Assembly (NCBI GenBank): GCA_034428635.1
Contig: DAOUHR010000001.1
Span: forward strand, 1-45,938
Source: Bin22 sp034428635
Lineage (GTDB): Bacteria; Chloroflexota; Dehalococcoidia; Lucifugimonadales; UBA3495
Direction of reading: 5' to 3'
Length of the DNA: 45,938 nt
The first letter of the stretch is position 1. The number at the start of each line of letters is the position of its first letter. The position numbers and the translations under genes are program-made. Of the stretch, positions 31,282 to 40,374 are shown in pieces. The notes under the pieces were generated by a model, which saw nothing but the letters and a program-made list of their open reading frames with translations, was not told where the DNA came from and ran no database searches.

Positions 31282-32307
31282 ATGAGCTACAAGGCAGAAT
31301 ATATTTGGATTGATGGGCAGGAGCCCACTGCAAAGCTGCGCTCCAAGGGCAAGATCGTGCCCGATGGAGAAGATCCCCCGGTCTGGGGCTTTGACGGATC
31401 CAGCACTAACCAGGCTCCCGGCGAGGCCTCCGACTGCGTGCTGAACCCGGTGCTGGTGGTGCCCGACCCGGTTCGCGGCGGCAACAACAAGCTGGTCATG
31501 TGCGAAGTGTTGCTCACCGACATGACACCTCACCCCTCCAACACCCGGGCAGCCTGCGCGGCGGCGGCGGCACAGTACTCCGACATGGATTTCTGGTTCG
31601 GCATCGAGCAGGAATACACCTTCTTTGACGGTATCAAGCCCCTGGGCTGGCCGGACAACGGTTTCCCTGCTCCCCAGGGCGGTTACTACTGCGGCGTGGG
31701 TTCCGACGAAGTGTTTGGACGCCCGGTGGTGGAAAAACACATGGATGCCTGCCTCCATGCCGGCCTGGCCTTTTCCGGCATCAATGGCGAGGTGATGCCG
31801 GCCCAGTGGGAGTTCCAGATTGGTCCCATCGGCGCACCCGCGGTGGGAGACCATATGTGGCTGGCCCGCTGGCTGCTTTACCGCATAGGCGAAGACGTTG
31901 AGACCGTGGACGGCCGCCGTGGCATCAGCGCCACCCTGGACCCCAAGCCTGTCAAGGGAGACTGGAACGGGGCCGGCGCGCACACCAACTTTTCGACAAT
32001 AGCGATGCGGGAGAGCTACGAACCATGCGTCGCGGCAGCTGAGGCCCTTTCGAAGCGCCATGATCTGCATATCGCCAACTACGGTCACCGGATTGAAGAA
32101 CGGTTGACCGGCCTTCACGAGACCTGCTCGTATCGGGAATTCCGGTACGGAGTGTCCGACCGGGGCGCCTCGGTGAGGATTCCCTGGCAGGTAGCCAGGG
32201 ACGGCAAGGGCTACATCGAAGACCGTCGCCCCAACGCCAACGCCGACCCTTACCTCGTCACCCGCCTGATCATCGAGACGGTGGGCGCCGACGCCAGGGG
32301 TTCCTAG
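31282..32307 (+). CDS. Glutamine synthetase type II (eukaryote-like, GSII)
   Basis: Makes glutamine from glutamate, ammonia and ATP. The 341 residues match the decameric GSII class rather than dodecameric GSI. WGFDGSST (35-42), FGIEQEYTFF (107 on) and NGAGAHTNFST (229-239) are GSII signatures. The C-terminus has FRYGVSDRGASVRIP and DRRPNANADPY. GAGGT precedes the ATG. It sits between amt2 and GSI-type glnA and ends at a strong terminator. Having GSII next to GSI is uncommon among bacteria, though both classes are known in actinobacteria and rhizobia. Confidence 0.95.
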   Translation: MSYKAEYIWIDGQEPTAKLRSKGKIVPDGEDPPVWGFDGSSTNQAPGEASDCVLNPVLVVPDPVRGGNNKLVMCEVLLTDMTPHPSNTRAACAAAAAQYSDMDFWFGIEQEYTFFDGIKPLGWPDNGFPAPQGGYYCGVGSDEVFGRPVVEKHMDACLHAGLAFSGINGEVMPAQWEFQIGPIGAPAVGDHMWLARWLLYRIGEDVETVDGRRGISATLDPKPVKGDWNGAGAHTNFSTIAMRESYEPCVAAAEALSKRHDLHIANYGHRIEERLTGLHETCSYREFRYGVSDRGASVRIPWQVARDGKGYIEDRRPNANADPYLVTRLIIETVGADARGS

Positions 32308-32328
32308 TTACACGTTACCGTAATCCAG

Positions 32329-32356
32329 AAGGCGCCGCCCCCAAAGGCGGCGCCTT
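32329..32356 (+). terminator. Terminator of the amt2-GSII transcript
   Basis: AAGGCGCCGCC, a short loop and GGCGGCGCCTT form an 11-bp stem followed by TGCTTT and later TTTT, 22 bp after the GSII stop. Confidence 0.85.
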
Positions 32357-32475
32357 TGCTTTAGGCTTTTAGCGACCTTGTCCATAGGGTAGAATTTAGT
32401 TTCACCGGCAGTTTTGGGAGCTTCCGCAACAATTTTGGGTTTGCAGATCTTTTCAGCCAGCCCAGGGGGACTGTA

Positions 32476-33855
32476 ATGATGGACTCGCGCACTACGGAGC
32501 AGGAATATGTGCTGCGTACGGCCAGAGACAACGACGTAAAGTTCGTTCGCCTTTGGTTTACCGATATCCTGGGCAACTTGAAGGGGTTTGCCATCAACGT
32601 GGATGACCTCGAAGAAGCCATCGAAAGGGGAGTAGGCTTTGACGGGTCGGCCATAGAGGGTTTTGCCCGCGCGTCTGAAGACTCCTACCGGATAGACGAG
32701 AGCGACATGCGGGCTTACCCGGACCCGACGACCTTTGCCCTCCTTCCCTGGAGGCCACGCCAGAACGCGGTGGCCCGGATGTTCTGCGACATTCATTCTC
32801 CCAGCGGCGACCCATTTATGGGGGACCCCCGGCTGGCCCTGAAGCGGAACCTGGAAAGGCTGGCCCGCATGGGTTATACCTATTATGTCGGGCCAGAGCT
32901 GGAGTTCTTTTACCTGGAGAAGCCGGAAAAAGACGGCTCGAACAAGCTGCGGCCACCCCAACCCCTGGACTCGGACGGGTATTTTGACCAGCTTTCCAGC
33001 AACCCCACCGCCGACCTGCGACGGGACACGGTACTTAATCTCTCCGACCTGGGCATACCGGTCAAGTACTCTCACCACGAGGGAGCCCACAGCCAACACG
33101 AGATCGACCTGCAATACACCGACGGCCTTACCATGGCCGACAGCGTGATTACCGCAAAGCTGGCCATCAAGGAACTGGCCCAACTGCGGGGTTTCCACGC
33201 TTCCTTCATGCCCAAGCCATTCACCGGGATCAATGGGTCGGGCATGCACACCCACCAGTCACTGTTCAAGGGCGACGTGAACGCCTTCTACGACCCTGAG
33301 GATGAATACAAGCTATCAATGGTGGCCAAACGTTTCATTGCGGGCCTTATCAGGCATGCGCCGGAAATTACACTGGTTACCAACCAGTGGATCAACTCAT
33401 ACAAGAGGCTGGTGCCGGGTTACGAGGCCCCGGTATACATCTCATGGGCCCGCAACCGATCAGACCTGGTGCGGGTGCCTTCCTACAAACCCGGGTATGA
33501 AAATTCGGTCAGGATCGAATACCGGGCGCCGGACCCGGCCTGCAACCCCTACCTGGCCTTCAGCGTGATGCTGGCTGCCGGAATGAAGGGAATTGAAGAA
33601 GAATATCCGGAAGTGCCCCCGGTGGAAGGAAACGTCTTTGCCATGAGCCGGGACGAGTTCACGGCACGGGGAATTAAGGTGCTACCTGGAAGCCTGGGCG
33701 AAGCAATTGCCCTGGCGGAAGACAGCGACCTGCTTAAAGAGGCCCTGGGTGAACATATCCTGGAGAGCTTTATCCGAAATAAGCGCCTGGAGTGGCAGCG
33801 GTACCGGTCTACGGTAACGGACTACGAGATCGAGCGGTACCTTCCCACGTTGTAG
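32476..33855 (+). CDS. glnA: Glutamine synthetase type I (GSI-alpha-like)
   Basis: A 459-residue dodecameric-type GS. GFDGSAIEGF (54-63), GPELEFFYLE (139 on), the ATP-site NGSGMHTHQSL (253-263), NSYKRLVPGYEAP and the glutamate-loop-like RIEYRAPDP are canonical. The adenylylation-site motif NLYDLPP of GSI-beta enzymes is missing; the corresponding stretch reads GIEEEYPEVPPVEGN, so control by adenylylation is unlikely and feedback or transcriptional control is expected. AGGGGGAC precedes the ATG. It has its own promoter region after the GSII terminator. Confidence 0.96.
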   Translation: MMDSRTTEQEYVLRTARDNDVKFVRLWFTDILGNLKGFAINVDDLEEAIERGVGFDGSAIEGFARASEDSYRIDESDMRAYPDPTTFALLPWRPRQNAVARMFCDIHSPSGDPFMGDPRLALKRNLERLARMGYTYYVGPELEFFYLEKPEKDGSNKLRPPQPLDSDGYFDQLSSNPTADLRRDTVLNLSDLGIPVKYSHHEGAHSQHEIDLQYTDGLTMADSVITAKLAIKELAQLRGFHASFMPKPFTGINGSGMHTHQSLFKGDVNAFYDPEDEYKLSMVAKRFIAGLIRHAPEITLVTNQWINSYKRLVPGYEAPVYISWARNRSDLVRVPSYKPGYENSVRIEYRAPDPACNPYLAFSVMLAAGMKGIEEEYPEVPPVEGNVFAMSRDEFTARGIKVLPGSLGEAIALAEDSDLLKEALGEHILESFIRNKRLEWQRYRSTVTDYEIERYLPTL

Positions 33856-33918
33856 GCCCTTCGCCATAGCTGGCTATAACGGCTAAACAGGGAAGGCTTG
33901 TTGCCGCTTCTGCGCCGG

Positions 33919-34923
33919 CTATAGCGGGGCAAGGAAGTCCTTGAATCTGACGGCCTCGTCGTTGCGGGCGGATTCATAGGCCGCAAGAACGAGGGCTAGG
34001 TCTTTCAGCCCTTCAGAACCTGAAGTCTCTCCTTCTCTCCCCTCGTGAACGCTGGACACGAACTCGTGGACCATGGCGGGAATCCCCCTTTGGTCCGGGG
34101 GGAGCTGAAGTACCTCTTCCTGACTGTCTAGTTCCAAGACAAGCTGGCCGCTTCCAACGTTGAATGAGATGTTGCCCCGGGTCCCGGCAATTCGTACCGC
34201 CGGCGGCCTGGGCCTGCCGGATGTCCAGGAATCGTGGATCATTCCCGCAGCACCGAATGGCCAGCGAAGCATCAATGCCATCCCATCCTCTCCCTCCTGC
34301 CCGCTTATCGCCCTGGGAAGTTCGACGGCATAGAGGGTTTCGGGTTTTCCGGCCAGGTACCGCATGAAGTGTACTTTGTGGATGCCCCCATCAATGAGAA
34401 GGCCTCCGCCATTGTCGGCCTGCCGGCTGCGCCAACCGCCTGGTTGGAAAGGGTATTCCTCCTGGAAATGGATGAAGCGCAGGCTGCCCACTGCACCATG
34501 GGATACCAACTCACGACACTTCCTGACCTGGGCCATGTAGCGCACGTTTTCCGCCACCATCAGGGTGACCCCGGAGTTCTCAGCCGCGCGGACTATTGCG
34601 CTGGCATCTTCGAGAGAATTGGCCGGTGGCTTTTCGACCAGGATGTGCTTGCCATTCCTCATTCCCAGTTCACTGTGCTGACGGTGCAAGTGGTGGGGAG
34701 TGCAGACGTACAGGGCGTCAACGCGGTCGTCTTCCGCCGCTTGCCGGTAGCTGCCGAAGGAGTCCTGTCCTCCAAATTTCCGGCAGTATTCCTCCGCCCT
34801 GGCAGAGTCCCGGCTGGCGAAGAATAGGGCAATACGTTCATTCGACTGGGCCAGAATGCCTGCGAAATCAGCGGCATAGTTGCCACAGCCAACCACACAT
34901 AGCGAGAATCTGGTGGCATTCAT
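33919..34923 (-). CDS. Gfo/Idh/MocA-family oxidoreductase
   Basis: A 334-residue NAD(P)-dependent sugar or inositol dehydrogenase-like protein. The Rossmann start is CVVGCGNYAADFAG, CTPHHLH follows, and EKPP holds the catalytic-site Lys. The second domain has DNGGGLLIDGGIHKVHFMRY, with the Asp/His pair, then a C-terminal sheet. No ribosome site is evident. The gene follows the metallopeptidase with a 36-bp gap on the same strand and is convergent with glnA. The substrate is not inferable. Confidence 0.9.
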   Translation of the reverse strand: MNATRFSLCVVGCGNYAADFAGILAQSNERIALFFASRDSARAEEYCRKFGGQDSFGSYRQAAEDDRVDALYVCTPHHLHRQHSELGMRNGKHILVEKPPANSLEDASAIVRAAENSGVTLMVAENVRYMAQVRKCRELVSHGAVGSLRFIHFQEEYPFQPGGWRSRQADNGGGLLIDGGIHKVHFMRYLAGKPETLYAVELPRAISGQEGEDGMALMLRWPFGAAGMIHDSWTSGRPRPPAVRIAGTRGNISFNVGSGQLVLELDSQEEVLQLPPDQRGIPAMVHEFVSSVHEGREGETSGSEGLKDLALVLAAYESARNDEAVRFKDFLAPL

Positions 34924-34959
34924 CTGCGCGTCAACAAGTTGCTTCGCGGCGAGTATAGG

Positions 34960-37116
34960 TCATGGGGGTGCTTCGCTGACCTCGAGCGCGTAGCCGACTT
35001 TCTGCCTGGTTGCTGGAGCAGTGGGCGTTATGGCAACCATTGTTCTTTCCAGCCCCTGATATGGCTCAAACGTAAGCTCGCCCACCAACTCGCCGGAAGC
35101 ATCCATGGTAAGGGGCATTTTGAAGACCCGATTAGTTTCCCCTTTCTGAATTAACTGGACAATAAACTCCTGGCGCACCAAGTTGCCAATGAGAACGAAG
35201 CCATCGCCGGCCCAATCTGCTCCCATTGATTGCACTCCTTCGCCGGAGACGGCCAGTTCCTTGAGGCACATGCCGGTGTCGTTCAGAGCATCGTCCGTCA
35301 CGTACTGGAAACGGACCTTCACCTGCTGCCCGGCATAAGCCGACAAGTCCACTTGCTCCGATATCCAGCCGTCGCTTTCGCCGGTGTAGCCCGGCCCAAA
35401 GGCCACGCCGATGGGATTGGCCGCTGAAGTGTGCTGGGTCTCCAGGATGTCCCATTGCCCTCCTCCGTCGGTGGACACCTGAAGATAAACATAGTCCCAC
35501 TCTTCCTCAATGCTGTACCAGGCGTCGAAAGAGAGTGTCACGTTCCCGGCTCCGGTCAGATTGAATTCCCGGGTGAGGGTGGACGTAATGGAGTCGCCAT
35601 TGTTGCTCCACCAGCACCCACCTGCGGAGACGTCGGCGGGAATGATCTGGCTGCGCCCCTGGCCTTCAAAGGTGATGTGTATTGCCTCTTCCTTGAGTCT
35701 AGAGCCCAATTCGATGTAGTGGGTGCCGTACTGGTCCATTTCGCGTTCGATCCTGTCTGCCCGGCTCAATCTGCGGGTGGGCTGGATCTCGATGTCCAGG
35801 TCTCTATAACCAAGAAGCCCCTCTTCCTCGTCGAGAAAATTCGCCGCTACCCAGTTCTCCAAAACCGAATGAAAGTCTCGGTCATAACCCGCGTCCGCCA
35901 GGTAACTGTCGATGCCGGCCCGATTGTCGGCGTGTTCGGTCATGAGTAGGCGCAGGCCGGCACGGTCGTCGCCGCTGTAATGTTCGTAAAGGTAGTGCAT
36001 GAACAAAGAGGCGCCGCCGTAGTGGGCGCCGATGTTTGCACTGTCCAGGGGCCAGTGCACCAGCGAAACGAAGGGCCGTCGCAGGTAATGTGGGATGGAC
36101 TCCGCGGGATAACCGGCCACGGTGACCGACAGTTCAGCCAAGCCTTCGCTGACCCAGGTATCTTCTGAAGGGTCGTAATTCCACATAACGGCGTGGTTCA
36201 GTTCGTGGGCCAGGACGCTGTAGTAAAAGGGCGAATTAACTCTCAAGTGCCGAACATTAATGTAAATCATCTCGCGCTGATTGCTGTGGGGCCTGATGGC
36301 CGTCGGATATTCATCGGTTGAACTGAAGTATCCGCCAGCCCCCCGTATGTCACCGTGGACGATGGTCAAGTGCGAATCGTTGTCCACTCCAGGCTTCCAC
36401 TCGGTCCCGAAGTAATTCGTCACACGGGGGTAAATCACCGACTCGAACTCAGCAGCTGCCTTCTCAATATCGTCCTGATCGACCCGCATCCCATCTTCGA
36501 CGTACCAGTAGGCATTGGGAGAGACGTGCCTAAGTTCAAACCTGGACTGGTACTTTTCCAGGCCGTCCAGGTCCACCAGGAAGAATTCATCCGTTCTGCC
36601 AACTTCGTAGGTGACCGGAGTCTCATTTACCACCGCCGGCACCTCGGGATGACCCGGGGGAAGCAGCAGTTCATAAGCCAATTTAAAAAGATCGCGGTCT
36701 GGCGGATGAGGCAAGTCGGTAGGCAACTGTACACTTGGCGGATGAGGCAAGTCGGTAGGCAATTGTAAACTTGCCAGAGGAGGGATGACGGCAGCAGGGG
36801 ACGCCGGGGTATTGCCAACCACAGGGGCGACAGAATTGGATTCACTTGCCTCAGCAGTTTGAGAAGGGACATGGGCATTCTGCGGATCTGGTTCATCGGC
36901 CGGTTGCAGAGGCTGGCTTTCCACAATTGCAGTGGGGCTTGCTTCAATGGAAGGATTGGAAGGATGGGCAGGTTCGCCCTGGGGTAAGACCTGAGACGGC
37001 TGCGAATCCGGCACTGAACAGGCCGGTGCGACTGCGGCGAACAGGATTACGGACAAAGCAGAAACCATAAAGAGATTACCCGCTCTCTGGAAGAAAACTC
37101 TCAGAACTGGAAGCAA
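34960..37116 (-). CDS. Secreted HExxH metallopeptidase with C-terminal immune-inhibitor-A-like domain
   Basis: A 718-residue exported zinc peptidase, probably proteolytic outside the cell. TTG 37116 is proposed as start: AAGGA lies 8 bp upstream and the product gains a proper signal peptide with two Arg before the hydrophobic VSALSVILFAAVAPAC. The Cys (residue 33) may be a lipoprotein anchor, although APAC is a loose lipobox. ATG 37068 is the alternative. A Pro/Ser-rich linker (35-145) follows, with two 12-residue repeats. The zinc site is HELNH (304-308), with Glu in VSEGLAEL (324/328) as third ligand. From about 500 on, GGCWWSNNGD, FDAWYSIEEEWDYVYLQVST and YAGQQVKVRFQYVTDD match the immune inhibitor A/MAM-like beta domain. 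Confidence 0.85.
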   Translation of the reverse strand: MLPVLRVFFQRAGNLFMVSALSVILFAAVAPACSVPDSQPSQVLPQGEPAHPSNPSIEASPTAIVESQPLQPADEPDPQNAHVPSQTAEASESNSVAPVVGNTPASPAAVIPPLASLQLPTDLPHPPSVQLPTDLPHPPDRDLFKLAYELLLPPGHPEVPAVVNETPVTYEVGRTDEFFLVDLDGLEKYQSRFELRHVSPNAYWYVEDGMRVDQDDIEKAAAEFESVIYPRVTNYFGTEWKPGVDNDSHLTIVHGDIRGAGGYFSSTDEYPTAIRPHSNQREMIYINVRHLRVNSPFYYSVLAHELNHAVMWNYDPSEDTWVSEGLAELSVTVAGYPAESIPHYLRRPFVSLVHWPLDSANIGAHYGGASLFMHYLYEHYSGDDRAGLRLLMTEHADNRAGIDSYLADAGYDRDFHSVLENWVAANFLDEEEGLLGYRDLDIEIQPTRRLSRADRIEREMDQYGTHYIELGSRLKEEAIHITFEGQGRSQIIPADVSAGGCWWSNNGDSITSTLTREFNLTGAGNVTLSFDAWYSIEEEWDYVYLQVSTDGGGQWDILETQHTSAANPIGVAFGPGYTGESDGWISEQVDLSAYAGQQVKVRFQYVTDDALNDTGMCLKELAVSGEGVQSMGADWAGDGFVLIGNLVRQEFIVQLIQKGETNRVFKMPLTMDASGELVGELTFEPYQGLERTMVAITPTAPATRQKVGYALEVSEAPP
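36701..36772 (-). repeat. Two-copy 36-bp tandem repeat in the metallopeptidase linker
   Basis: Two adjacent 36-bp units (36701-36736 and 36737-36772) differ at two positions. They encode duplicate 12-residue segments reading QLPTDLPHPP in the Pro-rich linker, a recent in-frame duplication. Confidence 0.9.
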
Positions 37117-37169
37117 AGTACGAGTCCTTGCAGAACAAGTATGGAAGTCGCGGTCGCATGGGGAGGCAG

Positions 37170-37244
37170 TGGAGCCGGTGAAGGGAGTCGAACCCTTGAC
37201 CTGCGGTTTACGAAACCGCTGCTCTGCCACTGAGCTACACCGGC
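37170..37244 (-). tRNA. tRNA-Thr (anticodon CGT)
   Basis: On the minus strand GCCGGTG pairs with CACCGGC as the 7-bp acceptor stem. GCTC/GAGC forms the D stem. GCGGT-TTCGTAA-ACCGC is the anticodon arm, with CGT at positions 34-36. AAGGG-TTCGACT-CCCTT is the T arm. The discriminator is T and the CCA end is encoded (37172-37170). It decodes ACG threonine codons. Confidence 0.97.
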
Positions 37245-37337
37245 CGACGAAGGAAAGTGGCGATTACAGTATAGCACCAACCCCCCAGCGCTTCAGCAAG
37301 TGAACTATATGGAACTTCACAGAGCCTCACTACCGGG

Positions 37338-37787
37338 TCAGACGGTGGGTGATCCAAGGCCGCCAGCGCCGGCAGGCTGGGCCTCGTCATTCCCAGGCCA
37401 GGGCGGCATGGTTACGCAAAGAAAACGGAGGTCGCCAGATTCATCGGCGGAGAACTGGAACATCCACCCGGCAGGTATCACCAGAGCATCGCCGCGAGCA
37501 ACAGGTAGCGGAGGAACCAGCGACGGCTCATTGGCCGCAGGCGGGCAGCGCCACACTTTTCCGGTCCCTTCCAGTATGTACCAGACCTCCTCAACTGTAC
37601 GATGGGACACCGGCCTGGAGACCTGCCCGGCAGGCAGGGTTACTTCCACCATGCTGGCACCCACAGCGGCATGGCGTTGGTCGATTAGCAGGCGAATTTC
37701 GGAACCATCGGGCGCAGTAACGTCCGGATCAGCAGAACAATGGCCGAGAGGTGGGGTCAAATGGTCACTTACGTCAAATCTTTCCAT
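37338..37787 (-). CDS. Cupin-domain protein with incomplete metal site
   Basis: A small cupin (149 residues from ATG 37787). Motif 1 is VSHRTVEEVWYILEGTGKVW, with the first His and the Glu but Thr in place of the second His. Motif 2 is GDALVIPAGWMFQF, where the usual His is Phe. The metal centre is probably absent or altered, so a binding or sensory role is as likely as catalysis. The start is uncertain, as neither ATG 37787, ATG 37808 nor GTG 37820 has a good ribosome site. It lies downstream of the enoyl-CoA hydratase gene on the minus strand, beyond a hairpin. Confidence 0.8.
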   Translation of the reverse strand: MERFDVSDHLTPPLGHCSADPDVTAPDGSEIRLLIDQRHAAVGASMVEVTLPAGQVSRPVSHRTVEEVWYILEGTGKVWRCPPAANEPSLVPPLPVARGDALVIPAGWMFQFSADESGDLRFLCVTMPPWPGNDEAQPAGAGGLGSPTV

Positions 37788-37851
37788 ATTGGTTAGTCCA
37801 GACAACATTCTTTCTGGCACAAGCCCGATTTATTTTGCCCAGTGCGACAAG

Positions 37852-37879
37852 AGGAAGCCCCCGGCTATGGGGGCTTCCT
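37852..37879 (-). terminator. Terminator-like hairpin after the enoyl-CoA hydratase gene
   Basis: AGGAAGCCCCC, a 6-nt loop and GGGGGCTTCCT form a perfect 11-bp stem 27 bp downstream of the enoyl-CoA hydratase stop. The following bases (CTTGTC) are a poor T-run. Confidence 0.65.
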
Positions 37880-37906
37880 AGAAGGTCTACACCAGGAAAA
37901 ATCTGA

Positions 37907-38680
37907 CTAGGAAACCTGGGGCTTCCTTCCTTTTCTATCCAGGAAGTCCCTGAATCCTTCCTCCACGGTGAGGCCGCGGAACCGGCCCTGGCGGGAGTTG
38001 ACTTCGTTCCAGAACTGGTCTTCCATGGGCTTGCCGGTGTGTTCCAGCAGCATTTGTTTGATGTTTGCCACGCCTTCCGCCCGATTCTTGGCAATGCCGG
38101 AAGCAACCTCGACTGCCTTGTCGATCAACTGGTCTCCAGGTACCAGGTGGTTCAGCAACCCAATGCGGAAGGCCTCTTCGGCGAATACCTCGCGGCCGCT
38201 GTAGAGCAGTTCCTTGGCCCTGGGCCACCCGATCAGGTTGGGCAGGCTCCAAGTGGCATTCATCTGGCCGTAGTTGACTGCCAGGAAGCGGAAACTGCTC
38301 TTTTCGCAGCCAATCAGGAAGTCCAAAGAAGTGGCCATGACCGTGCCGCCGCCGTAGCACAGGCCGTTGATGGCGCCGATAATGGGCTTGGGGCAACTGG
38401 CCATACGCCAGGTGTACTCGGCCCGCTCAGCCGCCCCCGCGTCCCGCTCTTCCTGGGACTTCTCCCGGTTTTCGTGGATGTCGGCCCCGGCAGAGAAGGC
38501 GCGTTCGCCTGCGCCAGTGATTACTATTGCGCCCACATCCTCATCTTCAACCATGTTGATTATTGCATCGTCCAAATCTCGAACCAACTGAAGGTTAAGG
38601 GCGTTCAGCACCTCGGGCCGATTCAACGTGACGATGGCAACCCGCTGCACCTGGTCAATACTGATGGTTTCGTAGCTCAT
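37907..38680 (-). CDS. Enoyl-CoA hydratase/isomerase family protein
   Basis: A 257-residue crotonase-fold enzyme acting on a CoA thioester. NRPEVLNALN opens the fold. The oxyanion-hole segments are AFSAGADIHE (first) and GLCYGGGTVMATSLDFLIG (second). The Glu that catalyses hydration in classic enoyl-CoA hydratases is not clear here: after GGGTVM the region reads LAVNYGQMNATWSLPNLIG. Another crotonase reaction is thus possible. ATG 38680 follows AGGAG; the longer frame to 38794 is not family-like. It is divergent from the MmgE/PrpD gene. Confidence 0.88.
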   Translation of the reverse strand: MSYETISIDQVQRVAIVTLNRPEVLNALNLQLVRDLDDAIINMVEDEDVGAIVITGAGERAFSAGADIHENREKSQEERDAGAAERAEYTWRMASCPKPIIGAINGLCYGGGTVMATSLDFLIGCEKSSFRFLAVNYGQMNATWSLPNLIGWPRAKELLYSGREVFAEEAFRIGLLNHLVPGDQLIDKAVEVASGIAKNRAEGVANIKQMLLEHTGKPMEDQFWNEVNSRQGRFRGLTVEEGFRDFLDRKGRKPQVS

Positions 38681-38860
38681 AAAGTGTAACTCCTGTCTTC
38701 CATGCCCCCATGCCGCCGGGTTCCTCGGGCGTCGGAGCAAATGCTGGCGTAATGATAAAGCATGGTCGAGTCTAACGCAAAACAGGAATGCCAAGTTGCC
38801 ATTCTTCGCACCCGTTAGTATCCTCTAACGGCCACGCACCAACTGGAGAGCCATATAACA

Positions 38861-40255
38861 ATGCTGCCGAACCGGGGCTTGCTCCAAGCTATCGCCACCT
38901 TTGCTGCCGAAGACAGCGACTTCGGCCGATTGCCGCCGGAACTGATCCACGTTTCCAAGGAAATGATGGTCAACGCCGCCGCCGTGGGCCTGGCCGGGGC
39001 GGCCCAGGCGGATGGCCACACGGTAACCCGGTTTGCCCAGGAAATGGGCGGAAACGGACGTTGCACCATTATTGGCAAAGGGCTGCGCACCTCGCCCGTC
39101 TATGCCGCGCTGACCAACGGCGTACTGATTCGCCTATTGGATTTCGACGATGAGATGCCAGGAAACGGGGCACACCCGAGCAGTGTTATCTTTCCGGTGG
39201 TCATGGCACTGGGTGAGATGAACGGGTTGCATGGGAAAGACGTGGTGGCTGCCTTTGTCGCGGGCTGCGAAGTCTATTCCAGGCTGCAGTCCCTGAATTG
39301 CGGGTCCGACACGACAAGGGGGGGAGCAGACTGTCAATCGCCAGCCTGGTCAGGAACCGCGGCTACCTTAGGGGCTGTCGTATCCGCCGGTAAATTGCTG
39401 CGGTTGAATGAGCAGGAAATGCTGCAAGCCCTGCTTCTGGCGGATGCCAATTCAAGCGCAGACCTGACCGTAGCCGATGCGGGGCCCGTCCAGGCTTACG
39501 GCCAGGGTAGAGCGGCGATGGCGGGGACAATGGCGGCTTTACTGGCTGGACAGGGGCTCAAGGCAACGCCGGGATTCCATGGTCTGCAGTCGGACCTTCC
39601 GTTCACGGCAGACTCGGCATTTGCCACCTCCGGCACGAACGGCTTCGACATTGCCTTGGGCGAGCCTTTTGACATCATGTCTCGCGGAGTATCCCTGAAA
39701 CTCTACCCCTGCGCGTCACAGGCCCATTCGGCCATTGACGCCGCTCTGCAGCTATTACAGCAGTACCGGTTTTCCGCTAATGACGTGTCTGACGTTAGGA
39801 TAGGAGTTACGCCCGGCGCCCTTTCGGCTTTGCCGTTTCCCACCCCGGCCAATGGCTGGCAGGGCCGCGCCTGCATTAGCTTCGTGGTGGCATCCGCGTT
39901 GGTCAATGGCCATCCCCTGATAGATAACTTTACGGATGCAGCCGTTGCCGACCAGCGGGTTAGGGGCCTGATGGAACGGATAGAGGTGGAGGCCACCGAG
40001 ATTCCATTGGCTTCAATACCATTTTCTTCCTCGGTTGCTATTACGTTGAAAGACGAGCGTCAGCTAAGGCACCGGTCGGAATTCGCCCGCGGACTGGCGC
40101 ACTTGCCGCTGACAACAGAAGAACTGGACGCAAAGTTCCTATACTGCTCACGTTACATACTTCCTCCCGATCACATTGAGGAAGCGGTGACGCGGTTACG
40201 GGATTTGGAAAACATCGAAAATACCACCGGTCTGTTCTCCGTGCTGGGGGGATAG
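38861..40255 (+). CDS. MmgE/PrpD family protein 1
   Basis: A 464-residue member of the MmgE/PrpD family, which includes 2-methylcitrate dehydratase and cis-aconitate decarboxylase. ANGVLIRLLDFDDE-like LTNGVLIRLLDFDDEM is the family core. GAHPSSVIFPVVMALGE, GTAATLGAVVSAGKLL, GQGRAAMAGTMAALLA and LKLYPCASQAHSAID follow in order. GGAGAG lies 10 bp from the ATG. A second paralogue lies at 43515. No other methylcitrate-cycle gene is present, so the substrate is unknown. Confidence 0.9.
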   Translation: MLPNRGLLQAIATFAAEDSDFGRLPPELIHVSKEMMVNAAAVGLAGAAQADGHTVTRFAQEMGGNGRCTIIGKGLRTSPVYAALTNGVLIRLLDFDDEMPGNGAHPSSVIFPVVMALGEMNGLHGKDVVAAFVAGCEVYSRLQSLNCGSDTTRGGADCQSPAWSGTAATLGAVVSAGKLLRLNEQEMLQALLLADANSSADLTVADAGPVQAYGQGRAAMAGTMAALLAGQGLKATPGFHGLQSDLPFTADSAFATSGTNGFDIALGEPFDIMSRGVSLKLYPCASQAHSAIDAALQLLQQYRFSANDVSDVRIGVTPGALSALPFPTPANGWQGRACISFVVASALVNGHPLIDNFTDAAVADQRVRGLMERIEVEATEIPLASIPFSSSVAITLKDERQLRHRSEFARGLAHLPLTTEELDAKFLYCSRYILPPDHIEEAVTRLRDLENIENTTGLFSVLGG

Positions 40256-40316
40256 TCGAACCAAGGGCAGACTGGTCTTAAAATGACGAATTTCGCCATA
40301 CCAGACGCACAAATTC

Positions 40317-40346
40317 TTGACACTGCTCTTCGGCCAAAACTATACT
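40317..40346 (+). promoter_or_regulatory. Strong sigma-70 promoter of the trp T-box operon
   Basis: TTGACA (40317-40322), an 18-bp spacer and TATACT (40341-40346). Transcription would start near 40353, just ahead of the T-box leader and about 380 nt upstream of trpE. Confidence 0.85.
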
Positions 40347-40374
40347 CAAGGCGAAAATTGAATTTTGAAAGGCC

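Noticed and set aside
31231..32118. 295-residue minus-strand frame antisense to GSII
   Set aside because: Complement of a clearly conserved glutamine synthetase.
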